In this document: one piece after another, positions 38,362-46,573 of the stretch | How the letters are laid out: each line of letters opens with the position of its first letter | How positions within the stretch are numbered: position 1 is the first letter of the stretch | NCBI RefSeq assembly: GCF_014217785.1 | Contig: NZ_CP048814.1 | Span: forward strand, 3,720,001 to 3,784,000 | Reading direction: 5' to 3' | Origin: Rhodococcus triatomae | Lineage (GTDB): Bacteria > Actinomycetota > Actinomycetes > Mycobacteriales > Mycobacteriaceae | Length of the DNA: 64,000 nucleotides | Translations under genes and position numbers: made by a program | The notes under the pieces: model-generated | The model's input: the letters and a program-made list of their open reading frames with translations, nothing else | What the model was told of the DNA's origin: nothing | Database searches by the model: none

Positions 38362-39723
38362 GTGGCCATCACCGACATCAAACAGTTCGCCCACCTCACC
38401 GAGGCGGACATCGAATCGCTCGGCCGCGAGCTCGATGCGATTCGTCGCGATGTCGAGGACTCCCGCGGGGTCCGCGACGCCAAGTACATTCGCCGCACCA
38501 TCAGGTTGCAGCGTGGCCTCGAACTCGGCGGCCGGATCATGCTGTTCGGCAGCAAGTTCCGACCCGCCTGGGTGGCCGGCACGGCGTTGCTGTCACTGTC
38601 GAAGATCATCGAGAACATGGAACTCGGCCACAACGTCATGCACGGCCAGTGGGACTGGATGAACGACCCCGAGATCCACTCGATGTCCTGGGAGTGGGAT
38701 CAGACCGGGCCGTCCGAGCACTGGAAGCGTGCACACAACTACTCGCACCACACGTTCACGAACATCGTCGGGATGGACGACGACGTGGGCTTCGGCATCC
38801 TCCGGATGACGCGGGACGAGAAGTGGCGGCCGATCAACCTGCTCCAGCCGCTCGCGAACGTCGTCCTGGCGGCGACATTCGAGTGGGGGATCGCGCTGCA
38901 CGACCGCGAGGCCGCCCTCGAGCTGGAGGGTGCGACGCCGGGGAAGATCAACTCGCAGGCCAACAAGGACTTCGCCCGCAAGATCTTCCGGCAGGTGGGC
39001 AAGGACTACGTCCTGTTCCCGGTGTTGACGGGCCCGGCGTGGAAGAGCACGCTCACGGCCAACCTCACGGCGAACGTCGTGCGCAACCTGTGGGCCTATG
39101 TCGTGATCTTCTGCGGTCACTTCCCGGACGGCGCGGAGAAGTTCACGGTCGCCGAGTTCGAGAACGAGACTCCGCACGAGTGGTACCTGCGGCAGATGCT
39201 GGGCTCGGCGAACTTCACGTCGGGTCCCGTCATGGGATTCATGAGCGGCAACCTCAGCTACCAGATCGAACACCACCTCTTTCCGGATCTTCCGAGCAAC
39301 AGGTACCCGGAGATCTCGGCGCGGGTGCGCGATCTGTGCGACAAGTACGACCTCCCGTACACCACCGGATCGCTGGCGAAGCAGTACCTGCTGGCACTGC
39401 GCACGATCCACAAGCTCGCGCTGCCGGACCGTTTCCTGCGTGCCACGTCCGACGACGCCCCGGAGACCTCCTCGGAACGCAAGTTCGAGCGGGCCGAGGC
39501 GGCACTCGAGACGTTGCGCACGGATCCGGTCACCGGCCGGCGGGTGGGTCTGCTCTCCGCGTTGAAGAGCCGCGCCGAGGCCAGGATCCCGGCCGGTGCC
39601 AAGGAACTCACGGCCGGTGCCACTGCGGGTGCCAAGGAGTTGACCGCCGGCGCCACGGCCGGTGCCAAGGAGCTGACGGCCGGCGCCAGGGGTTTCACCA
39701 GAAGGCGTCGACGGCGTTCGTGA
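38362..39723 (+). CDS. desA3: membrane fatty-acyl desaturase DesA3-like, copy 1
   Basis: 453-residue di-iron membrane desaturase, probably stearoyl-CoA delta-9, by relation to M. tuberculosis DesA3. The three His boxes are ELGHNVMHGQWDWM, KRAHNYSHHTF and YQIEHHLFPDLPSNRY. GTG 38362 has GGAGGAC upstream. The C-terminus carries three 11-residue repeats GAKELTAGATA (nt 39595-39693) and a basic end FTRRRRRRS. The second copy lacks both. It follows the reductase by 85 bases and probably shares its transcript. Confidence 0.9.
   Translation: MAITDIKQFAHLTEADIESLGRELDAIRRDVEDSRGVRDAKYIRRTIRLQRGLELGGRIMLFGSKFRPAWVAGTALLSLSKIIENMELGHNVMHGQWDWMNDPEIHSMSWEWDQTGPSEHWKRAHNYSHHTFTNIVGMDDDVGFGILRMTRDEKWRPINLLQPLANVVLAATFEWGIALHDREAALELEGATPGKINSQANKDFARKIFRQVGKDYVLFPVLTGPAWKSTLTANLTANVVRNLWAYVVIFCGHFPDGAEKFTVAEFENETPHEWYLRQMLGSANFTSGPVMGFMSGNLSYQIEHHLFPDLPSNRYPEISARVRDLCDKYDLPYTTGSLAKQYLLALRTIHKLALPDRFLRATSDDAPETSSERKFERAEAALETLRTDPVTGRRVGLLSALKSRAEARIPAGAKELTAGATAGAKELTAGATAGAKELTAGARGFTRRRRRRS
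39595..39693 (+). repeat. 33-bp in-frame tandem repeat in the first desaturase
   Basis: Three units of 33 bp (39595-39627, 39628-39660 and 39661-39693), each encoding GAKELTAGATA or a close variant, at the C-terminus of the first desaturase. Alternating Ala, Lys and Glu suggest a short amphipathic helix repeated three times. Confidence 0.85.
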
Positions 39724-39736
39724 CTTCTCTCACACC

Positions 39737-39778
39737 TACGATCTCGTAACCTACCGGACCGTAACCTACGGTACGGTA
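39737..39778. promoter_or_regulatory. triple operator upstream of the second desaturase
   Basis: Three 12-bp near-palindromes at 15-bp spacing: TACGATCTCGTA (39737-39748), TACCGGACCGTA (39752-39763) and TACGGTACGGTA (39767-39778). They match the TACGGTACCGTA elements before the reductase at 37104, so the same regulator probably controls both transcription units. Confidence 0.65.
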
Positions 39779-39827
39779 GGTCCCTGACGGGCGTGCCCTC
39801 CGACGCCCGCAGGGAGGAGGTCAGCCA

Positions 39828-41087
39828 ATGGCTATCGCAGACGTCATGGAATACGCGCACCTCACCGATGCCGACGTCGAGGCGCTGGGCCGCGAGCTCG
39901 ACGCCATCCGTCGTGACATCGAGGACACGCGCGGCGAGCGCGATGCGCGGTATCTGCGCAACACGATCCGACTGCAGCGCTCGCTCGAGATCGGTGGCCG
40001 TGCGGTGCTCTTCGCCAGCCGTCGCCGACCCGCGTGGCTGCTCGGTGCCGGGATGCTCGGTGTCTCGAAGATCATCGAGAACATGGAACTCGGCCACAAC
40101 GTCATGCACGGGCAGTGGGACTGGATGAACGACCCCGAGGTCCACTCGAGCACCTGGGAATGGGACAACACCGGCCCCTCGGCGCACTGGAAGCAGACGC
40201 ACAACTACCTGCACCACAAGTACACGAACGTCCTCGGGATGGACGACGACGTGGGCTACGGGCTGCTGCGGGTCACCCGCGACCAGCGGTGGAAGCCGTT
40301 CAACGCCGGCAATATCCTCTACAACGCCCTGCTCGCAGGGTTCTTCCAGTGGGGTGTCGCCGTCCAGCATCTCGAACTCGGCAAGGTCGCGAAGGGGCGC
40401 GTGCCGAAGGAGGAGACCCGGCGCAAGCTCCGTGAGGTCGGCGCCAAGATGGGTCGGCAGGTCGTCAAGGATTACGTGATATTCCCCGCCCTGACCGGCC
40501 CTGCCTGGAAGAGCACCTTCACCGCGAACTTCGCGGCCAACACGATCCGCAACGTGTGGACCAACGCGATCATCTTCTGCGGACACTTCCCGGACGGCGC
40601 CGAGAAGTTCACCAAGGAGGACATCGACACCGAGACGCAGGCGGAGTGGTACCTGCGTCAGATGCTCGGCAGCGCGAACATCACCGGTGGGCCGCTCATT
40701 CACTTCATGAGCGGCAACCTGAGTCACCAGATCGAGCACCACCTGTTCCCGGACCTGCCGAGTAACCGGTACGCCGAGATCGCGGTGCGGGTGCGGGAAC
40801 TGTGCGACAAGTACGACCTGCCGTACACGACCGGGCCGTTCCTGGTGCAGTACGGGAAGTCGTGGCGCACCATCGCCAAGCTGTCGCTGCCGAACAAGTA
40901 CCTGGTGGACACCGCGGACGACGCCCCCGAGACCGCGTCGGAGCGACGTTTCGAGGGACGCCGGTACGGCGACGTCGACCCGTCCACGGGGCGTCGCCGG
41001 GGCCTGCGGACCGCGATCGCCGACGTGCGCGGTCGCCGCGGCGTCACCGGACTGGTCCGTCGAGTTCGCGAGCGCGTCAGCGCCTAG
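39828..41087 (+). CDS. membrane fatty-acyl desaturase DesA3-like, copy 2
   Basis: 419 residues, a clear paralogue of the preceding gene over nearly its full length. The His boxes are ELGHNVMHGQWDWM, KQTHNYLHHKY and HQIEHHLFPDLPSNRY. It has a shorter basic C-terminus without the repeats. ATG 39828 has GGAGGAGG upstream. It has its own triple operator, so it can be transcribed separately. M. tuberculosis has one gene here, so this looks like a tandem duplication that may have diverged in chain length or regulation. Confidence 0.9.
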   Translation: MAIADVMEYAHLTDADVEALGRELDAIRRDIEDTRGERDARYLRNTIRLQRSLEIGGRAVLFASRRRPAWLLGAGMLGVSKIIENMELGHNVMHGQWDWMNDPEVHSSTWEWDNTGPSAHWKQTHNYLHHKYTNVLGMDDDVGYGLLRVTRDQRWKPFNAGNILYNALLAGFFQWGVAVQHLELGKVAKGRVPKEETRRKLREVGAKMGRQVVKDYVIFPALTGPAWKSTFTANFAANTIRNVWTNAIIFCGHFPDGAEKFTKEDIDTETQAEWYLRQMLGSANITGGPLIHFMSGNLSHQIEHHLFPDLPSNRYAEIAVRVRELCDKYDLPYTTGPFLVQYGKSWRTIAKLSLPNKYLVDTADDAPETASERRFEGRRYGDVDPSTGRRRGLRTAIADVRGRRGVTGLVRRVRERVSA

Positions 41088-41111
41088 CTGCTCGTCGGAC
41101 GTTGCCGGCCC

Positions 41112-41145
41112 GTCACGCCCTCCCCGAACGCGGGGAGGGCGTGAC
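41112..41145. terminator. strong bidirectional terminator
   Basis: Perfect 14-bp stem GTCACGCCCTCCCC with loop GAACGC between the convergent second desaturase and rsgA. It is the last structure before the rsgA stop at 41150. Confidence 0.85.
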
Positions 41146-41149
41146 GCGT

Positions 41150-42139
41150 CTACCAGGTCTCGTTGGTCGCGATCGCGGCGAGCAGGCCCCGCACCGCCGA
41201 CACGCGCGCCGCGGAATCGCCCTCGAGCCGGTCGAGGGCGCATTCCGGGTCCGCGGGCGGGCCCAGGTGGGTGCACCCTCTCGGGCAGTCCGCGATTGCC
41301 GCGGCGAGGTCGGAGAAGGCGTCGACGACGTCCTCGGGGGAGATGTGGGCGAGGCCGAAGGACCGGATCCCCGGGGTGTCGACGACCCATCCGCCGCCGG
41401 GGAGGTGCAGGGCCACCGACTGGGTGGAGGTGTGGCGGCCCTTCCCGACTCCCGACACGACTCCCGTGGCCCGGTCGGCGTCGGGGACGAGCCGGTTCAC
41501 CAGGGTCGACTTCCCGACGCCGGAGTGCCCGATGAGCGCGGTGACCGTCCCGTCGAGTATCGCGGTCACCGCCTCGACCGGATCGTCCTGTCCGCCGAGC
41601 ACCACCGGGACGTCGAGGTCGGCAAACGTGGCCGCGAACTCCTCGGACGGTGCGAGATCGTTCTTGGTCAGGCACACGACGGGACGCAGTCCACCCGCGT
41701 AGGCCGCCACGAGGGCGCGTTCGACGAATCCGGTGCGTGGCGGCGGGTCGGCGAGAGCGACCACGATCAGCAGCTGTTCCGCGTTCGCGACGACGATGCG
41801 CTCGTAGGGGTCGGTGTCGTCGGCCGTCCGCCGCAGAACGGTGGCGCGCTCGCTCACCCGCACGATGCGGGCCAGCGTGTCCGGCCGCCCGGACAGATCG
41901 CCGACCACCCCGACTCGGTCGCCGACGACGATCGGCGTCCTGCCGAGTTCCCGTGCTCGCATCGCGACGACCACGTGCTCGGGGTTTCCGTCGATGGCGC
42001 AGCCCCATCGGCCACGGTCCACGGAGATCACCATCGCCTCGAGTGCATCGAGGTGTTCGGGTCGGGTCTTGGTGCGGGGACGACTGCCGCGTCCGGGCCG
42101 GATACGGACGTCGGACTCGTCGTACCGGCGCGGGCTCAG
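41150..42139 (-). CDS. rsgA: ribosome small-subunit GTPase RsgA, probable CTG start
   Basis: Circularly permuted GTPase that checks 30S maturation: G4 NKxD as CLTKNDLAP, then G1 [17 protein letters not shown]3 [11 protein letters not shown], and a C-terminal zinc motif around [16 protein letters not shown]. The first ATG (42034) would remove a conserved-looking basic N-terminus, [13 protein letters not shown] and [11 protein letters not shown]. That region is open back to a TAA, with no ATG, GTG or TTG. The only candidate is CTG at 42139, which overlaps the aroA stop as CTGA. With it the protein is 329 residues, close to the 330 I recall for Rv3228. If CTG is wrong, the CDS begins at 42034. 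Confidence 0.8.
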   Translation of the reverse strand: MSPRRYDESDVRIRPGRGSRPRTKTRPEHLDALEAMVISVDRGRWGCAIDGNPEHVVVAMRARELGRTPIVVGDRVGVVGDLSGRPDTLARIVRVSERATVLRRTADDTDPYERIVVANAEQLLIVVALADPPPRTGFVERALVAAYAGGLRPVVCLTKNDLAPSEEFAATFADLDVPVVLGGQDDPVEAVTAILDGTVTALIGHSGVGKSTLVNRLVPDADRATGVVSGVGKGRHTSTQSVALHLPGGGWVVDTPGIRSFGLAHISPEDVVDAFSDLAAAIADCPRGCTHLGPPADPECALDRLEGDSAARVSAVRGLLAAIATNETW

Positions 42140-43449
42140 GACCGCGCCCCCGTGTCGGTGGCGACCGCGTTACCCAGCATGGCGTCCCACATGCGCTCGA
42201 AGCCGGGCAGGGTCTTCGAGGTGGTCGCGATGTCGTCGACCGACACGCCGTCGACGACGAGGCCGATGATCGCGCCCGCGGTCGCCATCCGATGGTCGGC
42301 GTACGAGTGCCAGTGGCCGCCGTGCAGCGGAACGGGCTCGATGTCGAGACCGTCCGGAGTCTCGGTGACCCGGCCGCCCAGTGCGTTGATCTCCGTCGAG
42401 AGTGCTGCCAGCCGGTCGGTTTCGTGCCCGCGCAGGTGCGCGATGCCCCGCAGGTGGGACGGCCCCGAGGCGACGGCGGCGAGCGCGGCCACCGTGGGGG
42501 TGAGCTCGCCGAGATCGTGCAGATCGATGTCGATCCCGCGCAGCGAACGCGGGCCTCGCACGGTGAGATCCGTTCCTTCCCTGTGCACTTCGGCGCCCAT
42601 GGACTCGAGTATCCCGCGGATCGCGTCGCCCGGCTGGGTGGTCCGCTCGGGCCAGGACGGGACGGTGACCTCGCCTCCGGTCACCGCGGCCGCGGCGAGG
42701 AATGCCGTCGCGTTGGACAGGTCGGGCTCGATGTTCCAGTCGATCGCGTGTACCCGTCCCGGCCGCACCCGCCAGGTGTTCGCCTCGCCGCCCGAGGCCG
42801 GGGTCGTGACGTCGACTCCGGCGGTGCGCAGCATTTCCACCGTCATGTCGATGTGGGGCATCGACGGCACCGGTTTGCCGTCGTGATGGACGGTCACGCC
42901 CTCGTCGAACGCCGCACCGGACAGCAGCAGCCCGGACACGAACTGGGACGAGCCGGAGGCGTCGATGGTCACGGTGCCGCCACGGAGGGCGCCGCGGCCG
43001 TGCACGGTGAACGGCAGGGTGTCGCCTGCGATGTCCGCGTCGAGGGCACGCAGGCCGGACAGCAGGGTGTCGAGTGGCCGCGTCCGGGCCTGCTCGTCTC
43101 CGTCGAAGACGACGTCGCCGTCGGCGAGTGCGGCGAGCGGCGGGACGAACCGCATGACGGTGCCGGCGAGCCCGCAGTCCACTGCTCCGCCGTGGAACCG
43201 GCCGGGGACGACCTCGAGAGTGGGCCCGTCACCGCTGATCGCGGTGCCGAGTGCACGGAGGGCGCCGATCATCAGGTCGGTGTCACGGCTGCGGAGTGCC
43301 CCGGTCACCGTGGACGGGCCGTCCGCCAGCGCGGCCAGGACGAGGGCCCGGTTGGTGATCGACTTCGATCCGGGCAGGGTGACGGTGGCATGGATCGGCG
43401 ACGAGACACGGGGTGCACTCCAGAAACTCACCGGTCCATCTTCGCTCAT
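42136..43449 (-). CDS. aroA: 3-phosphoshikimate 1-carboxyvinyltransferase
   Basis: EPSP synthase, sixth step of the shikimate pathway. It is 437 residues. The N-terminal [21 protein letters not shown] holds the phosphate-binding [16 protein letters not shown] is the second conserved loop, and [12 protein letters not shown] the PEP-side motif; the C-terminal [12 protein letters not shown] is also clear. ATG 43449 ([13 protein letters not shown]) is preferred to an upstream in-frame start at 43479, which would extend toward the divergent SRAP gene. The stop is shared with the presumed CTG start of rsgA. Confidence 0.95.
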   Translation of the reverse strand: MSEDGPVSFWSAPRVSSPIHATVTLPGSKSITNRALVLAALADGPSTVTGALRSRDTDLMIGALRALGTAISGDGPTLEVVPGRFHGGAVDCGLAGTVMRFVPPLAALADGDVVFDGDEQARTRPLDTLLSGLRALDADIAGDTLPFTVHGRGALRGGTVTIDASGSSQFVSGLLLSGAAFDEGVTVHHDGKPVPSMPHIDMTVEMLRTAGVDVTTPASGGEANTWRVRPGRVHAIDWNIEPDLSNATAFLAAAAVTGGEVTVPSWPERTTQPGDAIRGILESMGAEVHREGTDLTVRGPRSLRGIDIDLHDLGELTPTVAALAAVASGPSHLRGIAHLRGHETDRLAALSTEINALGGRVTETPDGLDIEPVPLHGGHWHSYADHRMATAGAIIGLVVDGVSVDDIATTSKTLPGFERMWDAMLGNAVATDTGARS

Positions 43450-43527
43450 CCCCGACTCGGCGGCGAGAGTGCCTCGCACCGCGCGTCGACCGCGCGGATG
43501 TCACCGCGGGATGAGAGCCTGGACGCC

Positions 43528-44292
43528 ATGTGCGGCAGGTATGCGATGGTCACCGACCCGGCCACCCTCGCGACCGAGATCGACGCCCTCGACGAGACGT
43601 GGCAGGACCAGGCCGGCGAGGACGGAACGGGGCCGCACCTCCCGAGCTACAACGTCGCGCCCACCACCCGGGTACCCGTGGTGGTCTCCGGGGGAGGCGC
43701 ACGGAGGATCCGGTGTATGCGGTGGGGTCTCGTGCCGTCCTGGGCGCGGGACCTGAGCGGGCCGCCGTTGTTCAACGCCCGCTCGGAGACCGCGCACGAG
43801 AAGCCGGCGTTCCGCGATTCGTTCGCGTCGATGCGGGCGCTGATCCCGATGGACGGCTGGTACGAGTGGGCGAACGAGTCGGATCGTTTCGGCCGAACGG
43901 TCTCCCGGCCCCGCTTCCTGTCGCCCACCGACGGTGGCCGACTGTACGTGGCCGGTCTGTGGTCCTACCGGCGCCATCCACAGCGGCAGTCGAGGCTGTT
44001 CAGTTGTGCGGTCCTCACGACGGCGGCGGTCGGAGAGTTGAAGGACGTACACGATCGGATGCCGGTGATCCTGCCCGCAGAACGCTGGGAGCGCTGGCTC
44101 GATCCGTCCGTTCCCGCGGATCCGGCGCTGCTCGAGCCGGCGGCCGAATCACTCGCCCGAATCGGGATCAGGCCCGTCTCCACCCGGGTCAACGACGTGC
44201 GCAACGACGGCCCGGGCCTGGTGACTGCCCGATCACCCGGGTCGTCCGACGATCAGGTGCCCGGGGTGGGCGAGCAGTTCACCCTGTTGTGA
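43528..44292 (+). CDS. SOS response-associated peptidase (SRAP/YedK/HMCES)
   Basis: Forms a protective covalent link to abasic sites in single-stranded DNA through Cys2. It is 254 residues starting MCGRYAMVTDP, so Cys2 is exposed after removal of Met. The remaining active-site parts are present: PLFNARSET (Asn), MDGWYEW (Glu) and DVHDRMPVILP (His). A much longer upstream frame is rejected because it runs antisense through aroA and would bury Cys2. It is divergent from aroA and convergent with ybaK, three bases apart. Orthologue Rv3226c. Confidence 0.95.
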   Translation: MCGRYAMVTDPATLATEIDALDETWQDQAGEDGTGPHLPSYNVAPTTRVPVVVSGGGARRIRCMRWGLVPSWARDLSGPPLFNARSETAHEKPAFRDSFASMRALIPMDGWYEWANESDRFGRTVSRPRFLSPTDGGRLYVAGLWSYRRHPQRQSRLFSCAVLTTAAVGELKDVHDRMPVILPAERWERWLDPSVPADPALLEPAAESLARIGIRPVSTRVNDVRNDGPGLVTARSPGSSDDQVPGVGEQFTLL

Positions 44293-44295
44293 GCG

Positions 44296-44790
44296 TCATC
44301 CGGCGCTGATCGGGGCAGTGACCGCCGCGCACAGACGTACCAGGTCCGCCGGTGCGAGTTCGATCTCGAGCCCGCGTCGGCCACCACTGCAGAGCACCCG
44401 GTCCCACTCGAGGGCGGACGCGTCGATCACCGTCGCCAGCCGCTTGCGCTGGCCGAGCGGCGACACTCCGCCGAAGACGTAGCCGGTGGAACGCTCGACG
44501 TCCGCGCGCTCGGCCATTGCGGCCTTCCCGGCTCCGAGGGCGGCTGCCGCCGCCTTGAGCGAGAGGCGGTTCGGGACGGGGAGTACGGCCACGGCGAGCT
44601 TTCCGGTGTCGAGGGACACGACCAGGGTCTTGAACACCTGGAGGGCCGTCACCCCCAGTCGTCCACCGAGTGCATCGACGGCCTCGGTGCCGAACGATTC
44701 GGCGCGCGGGTCGTGCTCGTAGGTGTGGATCTGGTGCTCGACCTCCTGCTTCACCAGCAAGGTCGTCGCGGGCGTCGCGGTTCCGGCCAT
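44296..44790 (-). CDS. ybaK: YbaK/EbsC-type aminoacyl-tRNA deacylase
   Basis: 164-residue trans-editing factor, most likely hydrolysing mischarged Cys-tRNA(Pro). VFKTLVVSLDTGKLAVAVLP has the conserved Lys of the YbaK pocket, and YVFGGVSPLGQRKRLATVID is the GGVSPxG family motif. ATG 44790 is chosen; two in-frame GTGs lie 6 and 9 bases upstream. Confidence 0.9.
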   Translation of the reverse strand: MAGTATPATTLLVKQEVEHQIHTYEHDPRAESFGTEAVDALGGRLGVTALQVFKTLVVSLDTGKLAVAVLPVPNRLSLKAAAAALGAGKAAMAERADVERSTGYVFGGVSPLGQRKRLATVIDASALEWDRVLCSGGRRGLEIELAPADLVRLCAAVTAPISAG

Positions 44791-44840
44791 GGTCACCACT
44801 GTGCCATGACGCGCCGGCGAACTCCGTCCGTCGCACGGTC

Positions 44841-44868
44841 GGGAACAGTCGTGAGGTGTCCGCTGTTG
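44841..44868 (+). promoter_or_regulatory. SigH-type promoter upstream of sigH
   Basis: GGGAACA at 44841-44847, then an 18-base gap after GGGAAC before GTTG (44865-44868), matching the GGAA(T/C)-N17-19-GTT pattern of SigH/SigR promoters. It implies positive autoregulation of sigH under thiol stress, as known in M. tuberculosis and Streptomyces. It lies about 210 bases before the chosen start. Confidence 0.75.
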
Positions 44869-45076
44869 TGATCGTCAGACGCTTCCCGAAGCCGAACGAC
44901 CGGGACATGCGGGCGTGACGGACGACCGACGAAGAGGAGTGATCGCGACAGTGGTGACCACGGTGTTGGAACGCGCGCGACCGCAGCCGGACGAGGTGAT
45001 CGGGACTCGGGTGTTCGAGAGGCATGCCCCGACGGTGGCGGTACCCTTGAGCCCGACGTCGACTGAAGGGATCAGC

Positions 45077-45760
45077 GTGCAGGAACAGGACGGTCCATCG
45101 GACGACAAGCCCGCCTCGGGTGAGGCCACGGATCCGGTGGAATCGCAGGAGGCGCTGATCGCTCGCTTCGAGCGTGACGCTCTCCCGTTGCTCGACCAGC
45201 TGTACGGCGCCGCGCTGCGGATGACCCGCAATCCCGCCGACGCCGAGGACCTGGTGCAGGAGACGTACGTCAAGGCGTATTCGGCGTTCCGGTCGTTCCG
45301 CGAGGGCACCAACCTGAAGGCGTGGCTGTACCGGATCCTCACCAACACGTACATCAACTCGTACCGGAAGAAGCAGCGACAGCCCGCGCAGTACCCGACG
45401 GACGAGATCACCGACTGGCAGCTCGCCGCCACGGCGGAGCACTCGTCCACGGGCCTGCGGTCCGCGGAGGTGGAGGCGCTCGACGCCCTGCCGGACGACG
45501 ACATCAAGGCCGCCCTGCAGGCGTTGCCGGAGGAGTTCCGGATGGCGGTGTACTACGCCGACGTCGAAGGCTTCCCGTACAAGGAGATCGCGGAGATCAT
45601 GGGTACGCCGATCGGCACCGTGATGTCGCGACTGCACCGTGGCCGCAAGCAACTGCGAGGTCTGCTCGCGGAGGTCGCGAGGGAACGTGGCTTCGACCGG
45701 AATTCGTCGACGACGGCGGCCGAATCGACAGGGTCGGCCGAGCAGGAGGTAACGCGGTGA
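45077..45760 (+). CDS. sigH: ECF sigma factor SigH (oxidative and heat stress)
   Basis: 227 residues. Region 2 ([57 protein letters not shown]) recognises the -10, and region 4 ([40 protein letters not shown]) the -35. GTG 45077 is preferred because GAAGGG precedes it and the length fits SigH (216 in M. tuberculosis). An in-frame start at 44915 would add 54 unrelated residues, although a longer isoform, as for Streptomyces SigR, is not excluded. The stop overlaps the rshA start (GTGA). Confidence 0.93.
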   Translation: MQEQDGPSDDKPASGEATDPVESQEALIARFERDALPLLDQLYGAALRMTRNPADAEDLVQETYVKAYSAFRSFREGTNLKAWLYRILTNTYINSYRKKQRQPAQYPTDEITDWQLAATAEHSSTGLRSAEVEALDALPDDDIKAALQALPEEFRMAVYYADVEGFPYKEIAEIMGTPIGTVMSRLHRGRKQLRGLLAEVARERGFDRNSSTTAAESTGSAEQEVTR

Positions 45761-46059
45761 GCGAGCAGGACGAATTCGAGCGGCTGGACTGCTCGGCGGT
45801 CATTGCGGACGTGTGGTTGATGCTCGACGGGGAGTGTGACGACGCGTCGCGCGCGCGCCTCGAACGGCACCTCGACGAGTGCGGATCGTGCTTCGAGGCC
45901 TACGGGATAGAGGAGAAGGTCAAGAGCCTCGTCAATCGCAAGTGCGGCGGCGAGCACGCGCCGGACGGGCTGCGTGAGCGCCTGACCGTCGAGTTGCGCC
46001 GCACCGTCGTGATCACCCGGACCCAGACCGCGGACGACGCCGCGCAGAGCGAGCGGTGA
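45757..46059 (+). CDS. rshA: zinc-dependent anti-sigma factor RshA
   Basis: 100-residue ZAS-family redox switch that holds SigH until its thiols oxidise. The zinc motif is [15 protein letters not shown] (HxxxCxxC), with further Cys in [10 protein letters not shown] and NRKCGGEHA. It is translationally coupled to sigH, which sets stoichiometry. The length matches M. tuberculosis RshA (101). Confidence 0.93.
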   Translation: MSEQDEFERLDCSAVIADVWLMLDGECDDASRARLERHLDECGSCFEAYGIEEKVKSLVNRKCGGEHAPDGLRERLTVELRRTVVITRTQTADDAAQSER

Positions 46060-46120
46060 CAGCGCCGCCCAGAGGAAGCGCACACAGCGAAGCGCACACC
46101 GACGAAGCGCACACAGACGA

Positions 46121-46157
46121 ATCGGGGCCGGAAAGCGTATCGCTTTCCGGCCCCGAT
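46121..46157. terminator. bidirectional terminator between rshA and bL37
   Basis: Perfect 17-bp stem ATCGGGGCCGGAAAGCG with loop TAT. It serves rshA on the plus strand and the bL37 gene on the minus strand. A short GAAGCGCACAC-type direct repeat (three imperfect copies, about 46073-46115) precedes it. Confidence 0.85.
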
Positions 46158-46174
46158 CACGTTGCGACGGCGCG

Positions 46175-46249
46175 TCAGGCGTTGGGACGCTTGCCGTGGT
46201 TTGCGGCGTTGCCCTTACGGCTGCGCTTCTTGCGGCCACGCTTACCCAT
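46175..46249 (-). CDS. ribosomal protein bL37 (24 residues)
   Basis: Tiny basic protein MGKRGRKKRSRKGNAANHGK followed by RPNA, matching the 24-residue actinobacterial 50S protein bL37 first seen in mycobacterial ribosome structures, where it sits near the peptidyl-transferase centre. ATG 46249 has AAGGGAG seven bases upstream. It is too short for most gene callers. A strong hairpin terminator lies 18 bases downstream. Confidence 0.93.
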   Translation of the reverse strand: MGKRGRKKRSRKGNAANHGKRPNA

Positions 46250-46354
46250 GTGTGGACTCCCTTCTGTTTCACTCCAGTCTTTCACGTGTGATTGGGTGGG
46301 ACGACAACAGGGCTGGGCGTTGGGCCCGGCCGGCGGTGGAAGAGTGAGGACGCA

Positions 46355-46570
46355 ATGGCGGAAGACGTGCGCGCGGAGATGGTGTCGACGGTGTTCCAGA
46401 TCGTCGTCAGTGCGGGCGACGAGGTCGCCGAGGGTGACACCCTGGTCATCCTCGAGTCCATGAAGATGGAGATCCCGGTCGTGGCCGAGGAAGCCGGCAC
46501 CGTCAGCTCCGTCGACGTGAAGGTCGGCGACGTCATCCAGCAGGGCGACCTCATCGCCACGATCTCCTGA
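46355..46570 (+). CDS. biotinyl/lipoyl attachment domain protein (TB7.3-like)
   Basis: 71-residue single biotinyl domain, the same length as M. tuberculosis TB7.3. The modified Lys lies in LESMKMEIPVVAE, and the fold is the usual two half-barrels. Not fused to a carboxylase; the partner is unknown. ATG 46355 has GAGGA upstream. pdtaS starts three bases after the stop, so the two genes are one unit. Confidence 0.92.
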   Translation: MAEDVRAEMVSTVFQIVVSAGDEVAEGDTLVILESMKMEIPVVAEEAGTVSSVDVKVGDVIQQGDLIATIS

Positions 46571-46573
46571 TCC

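Noticed and set aside
41650-43527. 600-codon N-terminal extension of the SRAP frame
   Set aside because: It runs antisense through aroA and rsgA and would bury catalytic Cys2; the true start is ATG 43528.
44915-45076. Longer SigH as the main product
   Set aside because: No Shine-Dalgarno as good as that of GTG 45077 and the added residues are not family-like; kept only as a possible stress isoform.
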